From positions 1 through 56,969 of the forward strand of contig NZ_SGVY01000022.1 of the NCBI RefSeq assembly GCF_004535825.1: a stretch of DNA of 56,969 bases. The letters run 5' to 3'. Numbering within the stretch: the first letter of the stretch is position 1; each line of letters starts with the position of its first letter. The notes under the pieces are model-generated. The model was not told the DNA's origin, ran no database searches, and saw only the letters and a program-made list of their open reading frames with translations. Positions 46,601 to 55,036 of the stretch are shown piece by piece. A program made the position numbers and the translations under genes. Origin of the DNA: Segatella hominis. GTDB taxonomy: Bacteria > Bacteroidota > Bacteroidia > Bacteroidales > Bacteroidaceae.

Positions 46601-46889
46601 GAACGAGAACAACGTGAAGGCTACAGCCGTAGGATGGCCTGATGAGGACCACAAGGATCTTCCTAACGTGATGCAGATGATTGCCGACCACAAGTTCGAC
46701 CTCATCGTCAACATTCCTAAGAATCACACCAAGCGTGAGCTCACCAATGGTTACAGAATCCGTCGTGGCGCTATCGACCACAACATTCCTCTGTTCACCA
46801 ATGCCCGCTTAGCTTCAGCCTTCATCGAGGCATTCTGCACATTGAGCCAGGATCAGTTGCAGATTAAGAGCTGGCAGGAATACGAGTAA
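43659..46889 (+). CDS. carB: Carbamoyl-phosphate synthase large subunit
   Basis: 1076 aa, the full normal length. It makes carbamoyl phosphate from bicarbonate, ammonia (from CarA) and two ATP, for arginine and pyrimidines. Two homologous ATP-grasp halves are present ([20 protein letters not shown] at the start, [20 protein letters not shown] near residue 560). A C-terminal allosteric MGS-like domain carries [20 protein letters not shown] and [17 protein letters not shown]. carA is not adjacent. A strong terminator follows at 46944-47000. Confidence 0.97.
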   Translation: [1076 protein letters not shown]

Positions 46890-46943
46890 TCGCACGCGGG
46901 ATTAATTTTTCTCACGCAGATTACGCAGATATTTATAAAATAC

Positions 46944-47000
46944 GCCCTGTAAGGCAAGGCACAAGTTCCAGATTGTGCCCAAGCCTTACAGGGCTTTTTT
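46944..47000 (+). terminator. Rho-independent terminator of carB
   Basis: GCCCTGTAAGGC (46944-46955) and GCCTTACAGGGC (46983-46994) form a perfect 12-bp outer stem. The inner hairpin GCACAA/TTGTGC (46959-46978) sits on top, and TTTTTT follows. Confidence 0.9.
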
Positions 47001-47054
47001 ATTCTCTGCCATGAGAAAAAAAGCCGAAATGATGGCTTTCTCATTATTTTATTG

Positions 47055-47062
47055 TACCTTTG
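47055..47062 (+). promoter_or_regulatory. -7 box of the topB promoter
   Basis: TACCTTTG followed by CAAA, 25 bases upstream of the topB ATG. There is no clear -33 box. Confidence 0.55.
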
Positions 47063-47087
47063 CAAACAGAAAAGGAAATAATAAAGA

Positions 47088-49256
47088 ATGATAGTTTGTA
47101 TTGCAGAGAAACCAAGCGTAGCTAAAGATATTGCCCGGATTATTGGAGCAACAACTGCGCGCGACGGTTATATGGAAGGTAATGGTTACCAAGTAACCTG
47201 GACTTTCGGCCACCTTTGTGAGCTGAAAGAACCGGATGATTATACTCCAATGTGGAAACGCTGGAGCCTGTCCGCATTGCCTATGATTCCCCAGCGTTTT
47301 GGAATAAAACTGATTAACGACGAAGGAATCCGCAAGCAATTCAATACAATCGAAAGACTCATGCAAGCCGCTGACAGTATCATCAACTGTGGTGACGCCG
47401 GACAGGAAGGTGAACTCATCCAAAGATGGGTGATGCAAAAGGCACAAGCAAAATGCCCGGTCAAAAGATTGTGGATTTCATCCATGACTGATGAAGCCAT
47501 CAAGCAGGGCTTCCAGGAACTGAAAGACCAGACCGAATATCAGTCGCTCTACCTCGCAGGCCTTTCACGTGCCATTGGAGACTGGATTCTCGGCATGAAT
47601 GCCACCCGACTTTATACTTTGAAATATGGTCAGAATCGACAGGTGCTCAGCATCGGTCGAGTACAGACCCCTACCCTTGCCCTCATCGTAAACCGACAGA
47701 AGGAAATCGACAATTTCGTTTCCGAACCTTACTGGGTACTCGCCACCATCTATCGCGATACTCAGTTTACGGCTACCAGCGGCAAGTTTACCAGCAAGGA
47801 GGAAGGTGAAAAAGCATTCAGCACCATCGCAGGAAAACCTTTCACCGTTACAGACGTGAGCAAGAAAAAGGGAAATGAAGCTCCACCTCACCTCTACGAC
47901 CTCACCTCACTTCAAGTGGATTGCAACAAGAAATTTGCTTACTCTGCTGATATTACGCTGAAACTCATTCAGAGTCTATACGAGAAGAAATACACGACTT
48001 ATCCTCGTGTAGATACACAGTTTCTGACAGATGACATCTATCCGAAATGCCCACAAATACTCAACGGAGTAAGCCAGGCCAAGATCATGAGCCAGCAAAA
48101 GTACCTCCCGCTTGTCCAGCAGCTCGCCGCTACCGGCAAAAAGTTGCCAAAAAGCAAGAAGGTATTTGATAATAGTAAGGTGACCGACCACCATGCCATC
48201 ATCCCAACAGGTGTTCCGCCTACAGGACTCACCGATATGGAGGCAAATGTCTATGACCTTATCGCCAAACGTTTTATCAGTGTGTTCTATCCGGATTGTA
48301 AATTCTCTACGACCACCGTATTGGGCGAAGTCATCAATGAAGATGGGCCTAAACCAGAGAAAATCGAATTCAAGGTAAGCGGCAAGGAAATTCTGGAACC
48401 AGGATGGCGAGTTGTTTATGCGAAGGATGCGAAAAATGCCGATGACGATGATACAACTGATAATGCCAACGGAAACGATGGTGGAAATAACGCCAAGAAG
48501 GAAGTGGTAGAAGAAAGAACGCTCCCTTCTTTCGTAAAAGGCGAATCGGGTGAACATACACCAACTCTCACAGAGAAATGGACCACTCCACCTAAGTATT
48601 ATACTGAAGCAACCTTGCTCCGAGCAATGGAGACCGCAGGAAAATTCGTCGAGGACGAAGAACTGCGTGCGGCATTAAAGGAGAACGGAATCGGACGCCC
48701 TTCCTCACGCGCCGGCATTATAGAGACGCTCTTCAAGCGCCACTATATCAAGCGCCAACGAAAAAACTTGATGGCTACTCCTACCGGAATCGAACTCATC
48801 GACACCATCCACGAGGAACTGTTGAAAAGTTGTGAGTTGACTGGTATTTGGGAGAAAAAGCTCCGAGACATCGAGCATAAGACCTATGACCCAGCCGACT
48901 TTATCAATGGTCTGAAAGAACAAATCAACCAAATCGTCAATGACGTATTGTCTGACAACAGTGCTCGCCATGTGACGATTACAACGGAAGAGGACCTCAA
49001 GAAAAAAGAGCCAAGAAAGAAAAACGCTCCAAAGAAATCACCCAAACAGGGTAATACGGCAGAAAAAACGCCTAAAAATGGTGATACGGCAGAAAAGGCA
49101 GAGGCAAAATCTCAAAATCTTCCTGCAGATGACAGTATCATCGGAAAAACTTGCCCTATCTGTGGGCAAGGAACCATTATCAAAGGAAAAACGGCATATG
49201 GTTGCAGCAACTGGAAAGGCGGTTGTCAGTTCAGATTACCATTCAGTCAGCAATAA
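47088..49256 (+). CDS. topB: DNA topoisomerase III
   Basis: 722 aa. The Toprim domain is at the start (VCIAEKPSVAKDIARIIGAT and DAGQEGELI acids, about residues 104-112). The type IA core has the active Tyr in TTYPRVDTQFL (about residue 305), and the CAP-like region ENGIGRPSSRAGIIETL follows. The C-terminus has a Lys-rich linker (KKNAPKKSPKQGN) and one zinc-ribbon-like motif (CPICGQGTIIKGKTAYGCSN). It decatenates DNA; chromosomal TopB enzymes are usual in Bacteroidota. Confidence 0.95.
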   Translation: MIVCIAEKPSVAKDIARIIGATTARDGYMEGNGYQVTWTFGHLCELKEPDDYTPMWKRWSLSALPMIPQRFGIKLINDEGIRKQFNTIERLMQAADSIINCGDAGQEGELIQRWVMQKAQAKCPVKRLWISSMTDEAIKQGFQELKDQTEYQSLYLAGLSRAIGDWILGMNATRLYTLKYGQNRQVLSIGRVQTPTLALIVNRQKEIDNFVSEPYWVLATIYRDTQFTATSGKFTSKEEGEKAFSTIAGKPFTVTDVSKKKGNEAPPHLYDLTSLQVDCNKKFAYSADITLKLIQSLYEKKYTTYPRVDTQFLTDDIYPKCPQILNGVSQAKIMSQQKYLPLVQQLAATGKKLPKSKKVFDNSKVTDHHAIIPTGVPPTGLTDMEANVYDLIAKRFISVFYPDCKFSTTTVLGEVINEDGPKPEKIEFKVSGKEILEPGWRVVYAKDAKNADDDDTTDNANGNDGGNNAKKEVVEERTLPSFVKGESGEHTPTLTEKWTTPPKYYTEATLLRAMETAGKFVEDEELRAALKENGIGRPSSRAGIIETLFKRHYIKRQRKNLMATPTGIELIDTIHEELLKSCELTGIWEKKLRDIEHKTYDPADFINGLKEQINQIVNDVLSDNSARHVTITTEEDLKKKEPRKKNAPKKSPKQGNTAEKTPKNGDTAEKAEAKSQNLPADDSIIGKTCPICGQGTIIKGKTAYGCSNWKGGCQFRLPFSQQ

Positions 49257-49278
49257 CAACTGGAGTTTATTTAAAAAC

Positions 49279-51384
49279 ATGGAACAGAAGAATAAATCTC
49301 ATATCGGCTTAGCATTTTTGTCAATATTAGTAAGTAGCTTACTATTGACCGCATGCGGTATTGATAAGAATATCAAAAAGGGAGAAAAGTATCTTGCTTT
49401 AGGTGAATATTATGATGCTGCCGACCAATTTAAGCAGGCATATACAAAAACGCCGACAAAAGAAAGAGAAAAAAGAGGGCAGCGAGCCTTAAAAATGGCG
49501 CTCTGCTATGAGAAAATCAATGCTACTCCTAAAGCTGTGGCAGCCTATAGAAATGCTATCAGATATGGACAAGCCAATATCCAGAATCGCTTAAATTATG
49601 CTCGGCAACTTCTTAAAAACGGCGATTACAAACTTGCTCAAACAGAATTTAAATCCATATTAGATTCTCTCCCAAATGAAGAAATGAGCAAAAGTGGCTA
49701 TGATATTTTAGCACGAAACGGACTGAAATCAGCACAAACTGCACCAGAATGGAAGAAAAAAGGGAGCAGATATACGGTGAAGAAAATGGATATTTTCAAT
49801 TCCAGAAGAGCAGACTATTCACCCATACTCTTTGGTGATGAATTTGACCAACTCTATTTTACATCTACCAGAAATGAAGCGCTTGGAGATGAACTGAGTG
49901 GTATTACAGGAACAAAAAACGGCGATATTTTCATATCTGAAAAAGATGACAAAGGAAAATGGAGCAAACCAGAAGCCATCAGTACGGGTCTGAATACGGA
50001 ATATGATGAAGGAGCTTGCTGCTTTACACCTGATGGACGGGAAATGTATCTCACACAATGCACTACCGACCCATCTTCTCCAAGATATGCACAAATAGTA
50101 ACCTCCCCACGTTCCGATGCGGCTTGGGGAAAAGCCACAAAACTGGAAATTACCAAAGATACCCTCAGCAGTTTGGCACACCCTGCCATCTCTCCTGATG
50201 GAGAATGGTTGTACTTTACTTCAGACATGCCTGGAGGAATGGGAGGATTGGATATCTGGCGAGTAAGAATTACAACTGCAGGCTTGGGAGGTGTTGAGAA
50301 TTTGGGGGAACCTATCAATACTCCAGGAAATGAATCTTTCCCTACATTCAGACCCAACGGAGACCTTTACTTTAGTAGCGATGGACATGTAGGAATGGGT
50401 GGATTGGACATCTTTATTGCCAAAGTAGATCCAAAAACTAAAAAATATAAGGTTTTCCATCCTGGCTACCCTCTCAACTCGGAAGGTGACGACTTTGGAA
50501 TGACTTTCGAAGGTCCACACAACAGAGGCTATTTCTCCTCCAACAGAAAGGACGGAAGAGGTTTCGACCACATCTATTCTTTTGAAAACCCGGAAATTGT
50601 AACAACCATCAAAGGCTGGGTTTACGAAATGGGTGGTTATGAGTTACCGGCTTCCCAAGTAATGGTTGTCGGAAACGATGGAACATATAAGAAACTACCA
50701 GTCAAAGGTGATGGATCATTCAGTATGGTCATCAAACCACAGGTAGATTATCTCCTGATGGCTTCTTGCAAAGGATTCCTCAATCACAAAGAAGAAATTC
50801 GAGTAGATTCTGCTAAGGAAAGTAAGGAATATACCTTACAATTCCCATTGGCTTCCATCACGGCACCGGTATTAATAGATAATATTTTCTATGATTTTGA
50901 TAAGGCTACCCTTACTACCAACAGTACAAAAGCACTGGATGAATTGGTAAACTTATTGAAAGAAAATCCAAATGTCACCATCGAACTTAGTGCGCATTGT
51001 GATTATAAAGGAAGTGCAGAATATAATAAACACCTTTCTCAACAGAGAGCACAATCGGTGGTCAACTATCTGATCCAGCACGGAATTGCCAAAGACAGAC
51101 TTACCCCAATGGGTTATGGAAAAGAGCAACCTAAGACTATCAGCAAAAAGATGGCTGCTAAATATCCATGGCTCAAGGAAGGCGATAAACTGACAACGGA
51201 TTTCATTTTGAAACAGAATAAAGGAAATCAGGAAATCTGCAATCAAATGAACCGTCGCACAGAGTTTATCGTACTCAGAACGACTTATGGTTTATTTGAT
51301 GAAAAAGGCAACTTAAAAAATCCTCCTAAGCCTAAGAAGCAGGAGATTTCCAAAGAAGAGGAAGATTTGTTTATATTTGAATAA
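49279..51384 (+). CDS. PorE-like OmpA family lipoprotein
   Basis: 701 aa from the ATG at 49279, giving a lipoprotein signal (SILVSSLLLTACGIDKN, Cys at 26). Longer in-frame starts lie inside topB. Order of domains: a TPR region (about 30-150, KKGEKYLALGEYYDAADQFK); WD40/PD40-like beta-propeller repeats (about 160-440, SPDGEWLYFTSDMPGGMGGL); a carboxypeptidase-regulatory-like domain (about 445-520); and a C-terminal OmpA domain (from DNIFYDFDKATL) with the peptidoglycan-binding residues in ELSAHCDYKGSAEYNKHLSQ. This order and length are those of PorE of the type IX secretion system, which ties the machinery to the cell wall. Other T9SS genes are not in the window. Confidence 0.82.
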   Translation: MEQKNKSHIGLAFLSILVSSLLLTACGIDKNIKKGEKYLALGEYYDAADQFKQAYTKTPTKEREKRGQRALKMALCYEKINATPKAVAAYRNAIRYGQANIQNRLNYARQLLKNGDYKLAQTEFKSILDSLPNEEMSKSGYDILARNGLKSAQTAPEWKKKGSRYTVKKMDIFNSRRADYSPILFGDEFDQLYFTSTRNEALGDELSGITGTKNGDIFISEKDDKGKWSKPEAISTGLNTEYDEGACCFTPDGREMYLTQCTTDPSSPRYAQIVTSPRSDAAWGKATKLEITKDTLSSLAHPAISPDGEWLYFTSDMPGGMGGLDIWRVRITTAGLGGVENLGEPINTPGNESFPTFRPNGDLYFSSDGHVGMGGLDIFIAKVDPKTKKYKVFHPGYPLNSEGDDFGMTFEGPHNRGYFSSNRKDGRGFDHIYSFENPEIVTTIKGWVYEMGGYELPASQVMVVGNDGTYKKLPVKGDGSFSMVIKPQVDYLLMASCKGFLNHKEEIRVDSAKESKEYTLQFPLASITAPVLIDNIFYDFDKATLTTNSTKALDELVNLLKENPNVTIELSAHCDYKGSAEYNKHLSQQRAQSVVNYLIQHGIAKDRLTPMGYGKEQPKTISKKMAAKYPWLKEGDKLTTDFILKQNKGNQEICNQMNRRTEFIVLRTTYGLFDEKGNLKNPPKPKKQEISKEEEDLFIFE

Positions 51385-51399
51385 GAATGAAGCTAACTG

Positions 51400-51431
51400 G
51401 TTGCAAAGAAACAAAATATTTTTTAAATTTG
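51400..51431 (+). promoter_or_regulatory. Promoter of the methyltransferase gene
   Basis: GTTG at 51400-51403, a 20-base gap, then TAAATTTG at 51424-51431, 37 bases before the start codon. Confidence 0.6.
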
Positions 51432-51468
51432 CAAATGATTTTGAATTAACAAGAAAATAAATGGCAAG

Positions 51469-52911
51469 ATGACAACAGATAGAAGCACAAAATTACCAGA
51501 GGATTTCAAAACTTATACCAAAGAACTTATGGGGGAAAACCTCTTCAATCAACTGATGAAAGGAATTGATGAGAATGCAACTGTCAGCATTCGTCTCAAT
51601 CCATTCAAATGTTCTGAAGAGACGGTTTTAAACGAAGGAACGACCTCAGAAATAATTCCTTGGTGCCCTTCAACAGGCAAATATTTATCGGAACGAAAGA
51701 ATTTCACTTTCGATCCTCTTTTCCATGCGGGTCTATACTACGTACAGGAAGCCTCATCCATGATTGTTGATTTAGCCATCCGACAATATGTCAAAGAACC
51801 TGTCACCATGCTGGATCTCTGTGCTGCACCAGGTGGCAAATCTACATGCGTAAGAGCAGCACTTCCAGCAGGAAGTCTTCTTTTCAGCAATGAACCCATG
51901 AAGACAAGGGCTCAAATTTTATCAGAAAACATTCAAAAGTTTGGGCATCCGGATGTTGTTGTCACCAACAATTATCCAAAAGATTACAAAAAAACAAAAT
52001 TGAAATTTGATGTGATACTTGCCGATGTCCCATGTTCGGGTGAAGGCATGTTTAGAAAAGATGAAGAAGCTATCACTGAATGGAGTAAAGCCAATGTAAA
52101 TAATTGTTGGAAACTTCAACGGGAAATCATAAGTGACATTTGGAACTGCTTGAAGCCTGGTGGAATACTGATTTATTCTACCTGCACCTTTAATGCCCAT
52201 GAAGACGAGGAAAACGTAGAATGGATAAAAGAGGAACTTGGAGCTGAAATTCTTCCTCTGAATATCGAAAAAAGTTGGAATATTACCAAGAGTCTTATCA
52301 ATGATGAAGCCATGTATCATTTCTTCCCTGGTATAAGCCGTGGAGAAGGATTGTTTATTGCCGTATTGCGCAAAAATGGCATATATGAAGGCGATAAAAA
52401 GAAAAAGAATCTTGGCAAGAAGAACGCTAAAGGAAAGACCAAAGAACCTTTCACATTAAAAAATAACTGGTTAAGAAATAAGGATGAATGGAATTATACA
52501 TTAACAGAAAATGATGTATATGCTATCAGCAAGAAATGGACAGAGGCTGTAAAAGAAGCAAACCAATCACTAAGAGTACTTCACGAAGGAATCAAAATCG
52601 GAAGTATAAAAGGTAAGGATCTGATCCCAGCACAGTCACTTGCCTTATCGACAGAATTGGATAAGACTGATATTCCACAAGTAGAACTCTCATACGAAGA
52701 TGCAATCAACTATCTTCGTAAAGAAGCGATTACTTTGCCTCCTACAACACCTAAAGGATACATGATAGTAACTTATCAGAATGTTCCATTAGGTTGGATG
52801 AAAAATATAGGCAATCGTGCCAATAATCTGTACCCACAGGAATGGAAGATTAAAAGTTCTCACATACCAGAGGGTGATAATCATATCCTGAAATGCAAAT
52901 CAATATCATAG
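51469..52911 (+). CDS. RsmF-like rRNA m5C methyltransferase (NOL1/NOP2/Sun)
   Basis: 480 aa. SAM-binding motif LDLCAAPGGKSTCVRAAL (about residues 118-135), the two catalytic cysteines in DVPCSGEGMF (about 192) and YSTCTFNAHEDEENVEW (about 238), and a C-terminal PUA-like region (about 330-470). This matches RsmF/YebU-type enzymes that methylate cytidine in 16S rRNA; the exact position cannot be read from the sequence. Overlaps the start of folA by 19 bp. Confidence 0.9.
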   Translation: MTTDRSTKLPEDFKTYTKELMGENLFNQLMKGIDENATVSIRLNPFKCSEETVLNEGTTSEIIPWCPSTGKYLSERKNFTFDPLFHAGLYYVQEASSMIVDLAIRQYVKEPVTMLDLCAAPGGKSTCVRAALPAGSLLFSNEPMKTRAQILSENIQKFGHPDVVVTNNYPKDYKKTKLKFDVILADVPCSGEGMFRKDEEAITEWSKANVNNCWKLQREIISDIWNCLKPGGILIYSTCTFNAHEDEENVEWIKEELGAEILPLNIEKSWNITKSLINDEAMYHFFPGISRGEGLFIAVLRKNGIYEGDKKKKNLGKKNAKGKTKEPFTLKNNWLRNKDEWNYTLTENDVYAISKKWTEAVKEANQSLRVLHEGIKIGSIKGKDLIPAQSLALSTELDKTDIPQVELSYEDAINYLRKEAITLPPTTPKGYMIVTYQNVPLGWMKNIGNRANNLYPQEWKIKSSHIPEGDNHILKCKSIS

Positions 52912-53444
52912 CATGCCTGGACCAAAACGGTGCGATAGGCTACAAGAACCGACTGCTCTTCCATATCAGAAAGGACATGGAAAGATTTAAGCAACTTACA
53001 CTGAATCATACCATAGTCATGGGGAGGAAAACATACGAATCTCTCCCCCATGGCGCACTCCCTTTGAGACGGAACATAGTGATAACACAACAGGAAATAC
53101 AACTGGAAAACTGTGAGGTGTATCACTCATTGACAGATGCGCTTGAAAAATGTACAGACGACATCATATTCATCATAGGAGGCGAAAGTATTTATAAGCA
53201 ATGTATGCATCTTGCCGATAATCTGTATCTCACGATAGTAGATAAAAAAATGCCAAAAGCAGACACATATTTCCCTTCTATCAATTCAGAAAACTGGGAA
53301 ATCATAGACAAAGAACAGCATAAAGAAATAGATGATGCCAAAAAAGAAATTTACTCCTTTTCTTTTATTACATTCAGAAAAATAGGAAATAAAGAAACCA
53401 CTTCACCACCGAAGCCATCACATACGTCTTGCCAGTACCCGTAG
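52893..53444 (+). CDS. folA: Dihydrofolate reductase with a junction-derived C-terminus
   Basis: 183 aa. Reduces dihydrofolate to tetrahydrofolate with NADPH. Conserved parts: IIACLDQNGAIGYKNRLLF, catalytic Asp in HIRKDMERFK, HTIVMGRKTYESLP and FIIGGESIYKQCM. The usual Trp and Pro near the start (LPWHLP type) are replaced (LLFHIR), which may alter inhibitor binding. A normal enzyme would end about where YSFSFITFRKIGNK stands (residue ~167). The last ~16 residues (KETTSPPKPSHTSCQYP) are the antisense of a helicase-like remnant, so the native stop codon has been lost by a DNA junction. The core should still be active. Confidence 0.9.
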   Translation: MQINIIACLDQNGAIGYKNRLLFHIRKDMERFKQLTLNHTIVMGRKTYESLPHGALPLRRNIVITQQEIQLENCEVYHSLTDALEKCTDDIIFIIGGESIYKQCMHLADNLYLTIVDKKMPKADTYFPSINSENWEIIDKEQHKEIDDAKKEIYSFSFITFRKIGNKETTSPPKPSHTSCQYP

Positions 53445-53675
53445 GCATCTGCACCAACACCGAGTAGTTTTCCGCATATTCCAAAAGAGAGAATCTGCTC
53501 ATAACAGGACTCACCGGCAGCGGCAACTTTGGCTGATGCTATCAGGGACAGATTGGTGAATAGCAGTAATCTTATCAAACTGGAAGGATCGTCTATGCGC
53601 CGGAGAAGACAACAATCGAGTTATCTCCTCCATATCTTTCAATACTGGTTTCTCAAATGTTATATCACATTCCAT
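53390..53675 (-). pseudogene. Remnant of a gene with helicase-like Walker A motif
   Basis: On the minus strand an ATG at 53675, overlapping the previous gene's stop as TAATG, opens MECDITFEKPVLKDMEEITR... to KITAIHQSVPDSISQ at about 53535. After a one-base shift a second piece reads PVSPVMSRFSLLEYAENYS and VLVQMPTGTGKTYVMASVVK. PTGTGKT is a Walker A motif of the DEAD/DEAH type. The coding resemblance stops at about 53390, directly against the end of folA. Either one frameshifted, truncated gene or two fused pieces; in both cases not functional. Confidence 0.6.
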
Positions 53676-54151
53676 TAGGCAATGTTCTTTAAGACTTCCA
53701 AAAATTTAGGGAGTTCCGAAAGTTGGAGGATGCCCTCTTTCTCTATCTCTCCATAATTGACATCATACACTATCCTATCACTAAGAATAGATAAACAGGC
53801 ATCTCCTTTGGAGGTCTTCCATTGCATTAATATATAGCCATTGGTATTTGGGAATATTGCTAATCCCTGAAGCAATGATTCGCTACAGGATGAAACAACC
53901 TTCTGAGAATAATCACATGCTTCTGATGATATGGAAGGGGAACCTGCGTAATCCCAATTCGCTGGCAAATCTCGAAGTTCAAGAATTCGCTTCTCAAGTC
54001 GTTGCCTTAACGAAAGACTTGGCTTCTTTTTCAGCTGTTGCTTCAATAATCGCAAAGCTTCTGCCATAGCATCAGTTACACTGATGTTATTCTGCTCTGC
54101 AATTGTTGCATAGCCTTGATATAATGTATTATCGAGTACCAATGTTGCCAT
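53675..54151 (-). CDS. Hypothetical protein with antitoxin-like N-terminus
   Basis: 158 aa. Not assigned to a named family. The first ~45 residues (MATLVLDNTLYQGYATIAEQ..., then a helix ending KQQLKKK) look like a ribbon-helix-helix or DUF antitoxin-like domain. The rest carries LRDLPANWDYAGSPSI, then a beta-rich part with IFPNTNGYILMQWKTSKGD, resembling small Bacteroidota proteins with a Wdg/DG-x-x-leW pattern. A full promoter lies at 54177-54209. The stop overlaps the ATG of the broken helicase-like gene, so the two once formed an operon. Confidence 0.6.
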   Translation of the reverse strand: MATLVLDNTLYQGYATIAEQNNISVTDAMAEALRLLKQQLKKKPSLSLRQRLEKRILELRDLPANWDYAGSPSISSEACDYSQKVVSSCSESLLQGLAIFPNTNGYILMQWKTSKGDACLSILSDRIVYDVNYGEIEKEGILQLSELPKFLEVLKNIA

Positions 54152-54176
54152 AATCGTAATATTCTAATTATTGTCT

Positions 54177-54209
54177 GCAAATATAAGGGTTTTCGGTGAG
54201 ACTACCAAA
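54177..54209 (-). promoter_or_regulatory. Promoter of the hypothetical gene at 53675
   Basis: TTTG (complement of 54206-54209), exactly 20 bases, TATATTTGC (complement of 54177-54185), 26 bases ahead of the ATG. Confidence 0.8.
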
Positions 54210-54485
54210 TTTTTGGGGGAGTTTTTGATTCTTGCCCTATCATCCTCTCCTGATACCCACATAGTTCATCTTCTTGCTATATTTGCCCACCTCCAGCAAG
54301 TTATTGGAAAGCATTATCCTCTGGGGCTTCATCATAACTATAAGAATCATGCTGCATTTTTTCACGGATGATTCCTGCCAAGCTCTAACGACCATTACGC
54401 ATATCAGTTGATGTGGAACTCAAATAATTTGTGTTGGGTATTGTGGAGTTCCATAATGTATATTTGTGATAATTATTCTTAATTA

Positions 54486-54501
54486 TTCACTTAAAAGTGA
54501 A
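54486..54501. promoter_or_regulatory. Probable operator of the toxin-antitoxin operon
   Basis: TTCACTTAAAAGTGAA is a 7-2-7 inverted repeat (TTCACTT / AAGTGAA). It covers the -33 side of the promoter whose -7 box is TATTTTTG at 54522-54529. Autoregulation by the HTH antitoxin is an inference. Confidence 0.5.
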
Positions 54502-54521
54502 CAATCTATCAATAAAAGTAT

Positions 54522-54529
54522 TATTTTTG
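54522..54529 (+). promoter_or_regulatory. -7 box of the toxin-antitoxin promoter
   Basis: TATTTTTG followed by CA, 26 bases upstream of the toxin start codon. Confidence 0.55.
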
Positions 54530-54554
54530 CATAGCATATTAAAGAATTTCAGTT

Positions 54555-55031
54555 ATGACACAAGTAACATTAAAGACAATAGAGCAGAATGACAACGTAG
54601 GCATGTTTTCTATCTGCTTCGATGGAAACTCCGAAAGCGAATTTGAAAAATTCCTGATGGAGTTTAAGGACAATGCGACATACAATAAAGACTTCAATGC
54701 CATATTATTGGCTTTATCCAAAATTATCGATAAGGGAGCATTAGAAAGATTCTTCCGTATCGAAGGGAGGATGAACGACCATGTCAGTGCTTTGTCTATA
54801 GATTCCCGCAAACTCCGCCTATACTGCTTAAGAATATCCGATCAGATACTTATCTTAGGAAATGGTGGTGTTAAACTATCACGCACATACCAAGAGAATG
54901 AAAAGCTCAGTGGATATGTCATGGATTTACAGACTTTTGACAAAGTTCTGCTCAAAGCCCAAGAGAATGGCATCATTACCATTGAAAAGAATATGATAAC
55001 AGACATAGAAAGTGCAACCTTTGAAATTTAA
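54555..55031 (+). CDS. Probable RelE/HigB-like toxin
   Basis: 158 aa. The region KDNATYNKDFNAILLALSKI ... ERFFRIEGRMNDHVSALSID ... LRLYCLRISDQILILGNGGV looks like a RelE/HigB-type RNase fold with the strand ending in Arg (LRLYCLR), extended by ~45 C-terminal residues. The gene order toxin-then-antitoxin, 5 bp apart, is the HigBA order. Assignment rests on the pattern and the HTH neighbour. Confidence 0.6.
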   Translation: MTQVTLKTIEQNDNVGMFSICFDGNSESEFEKFLMEFKDNATYNKDFNAILLALSKIIDKGALERFFRIEGRMNDHVSALSIDSRKLRLYCLRISDQILILGNGGVKLSRTYQENEKLSGYVMDLQTFDKVLLKAQENGIITIEKNMITDIESATFEI

Positions 55032-55036
55032 GCATT

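Larger units (their letters stand above)
54152..54554. other. Intergenic region of the accessory tail
   Basis: About 400 bases between the divergent hypothetical gene and the toxin gene. It holds a promoter on each side. On the minus strand, 54240-54350 contains a short open stretch (SNNLLEVGKYSKKMNYVGIR, then a stop) that looks coding but has no recognised family; it may be a gene fragment. Confidence 0.5.
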
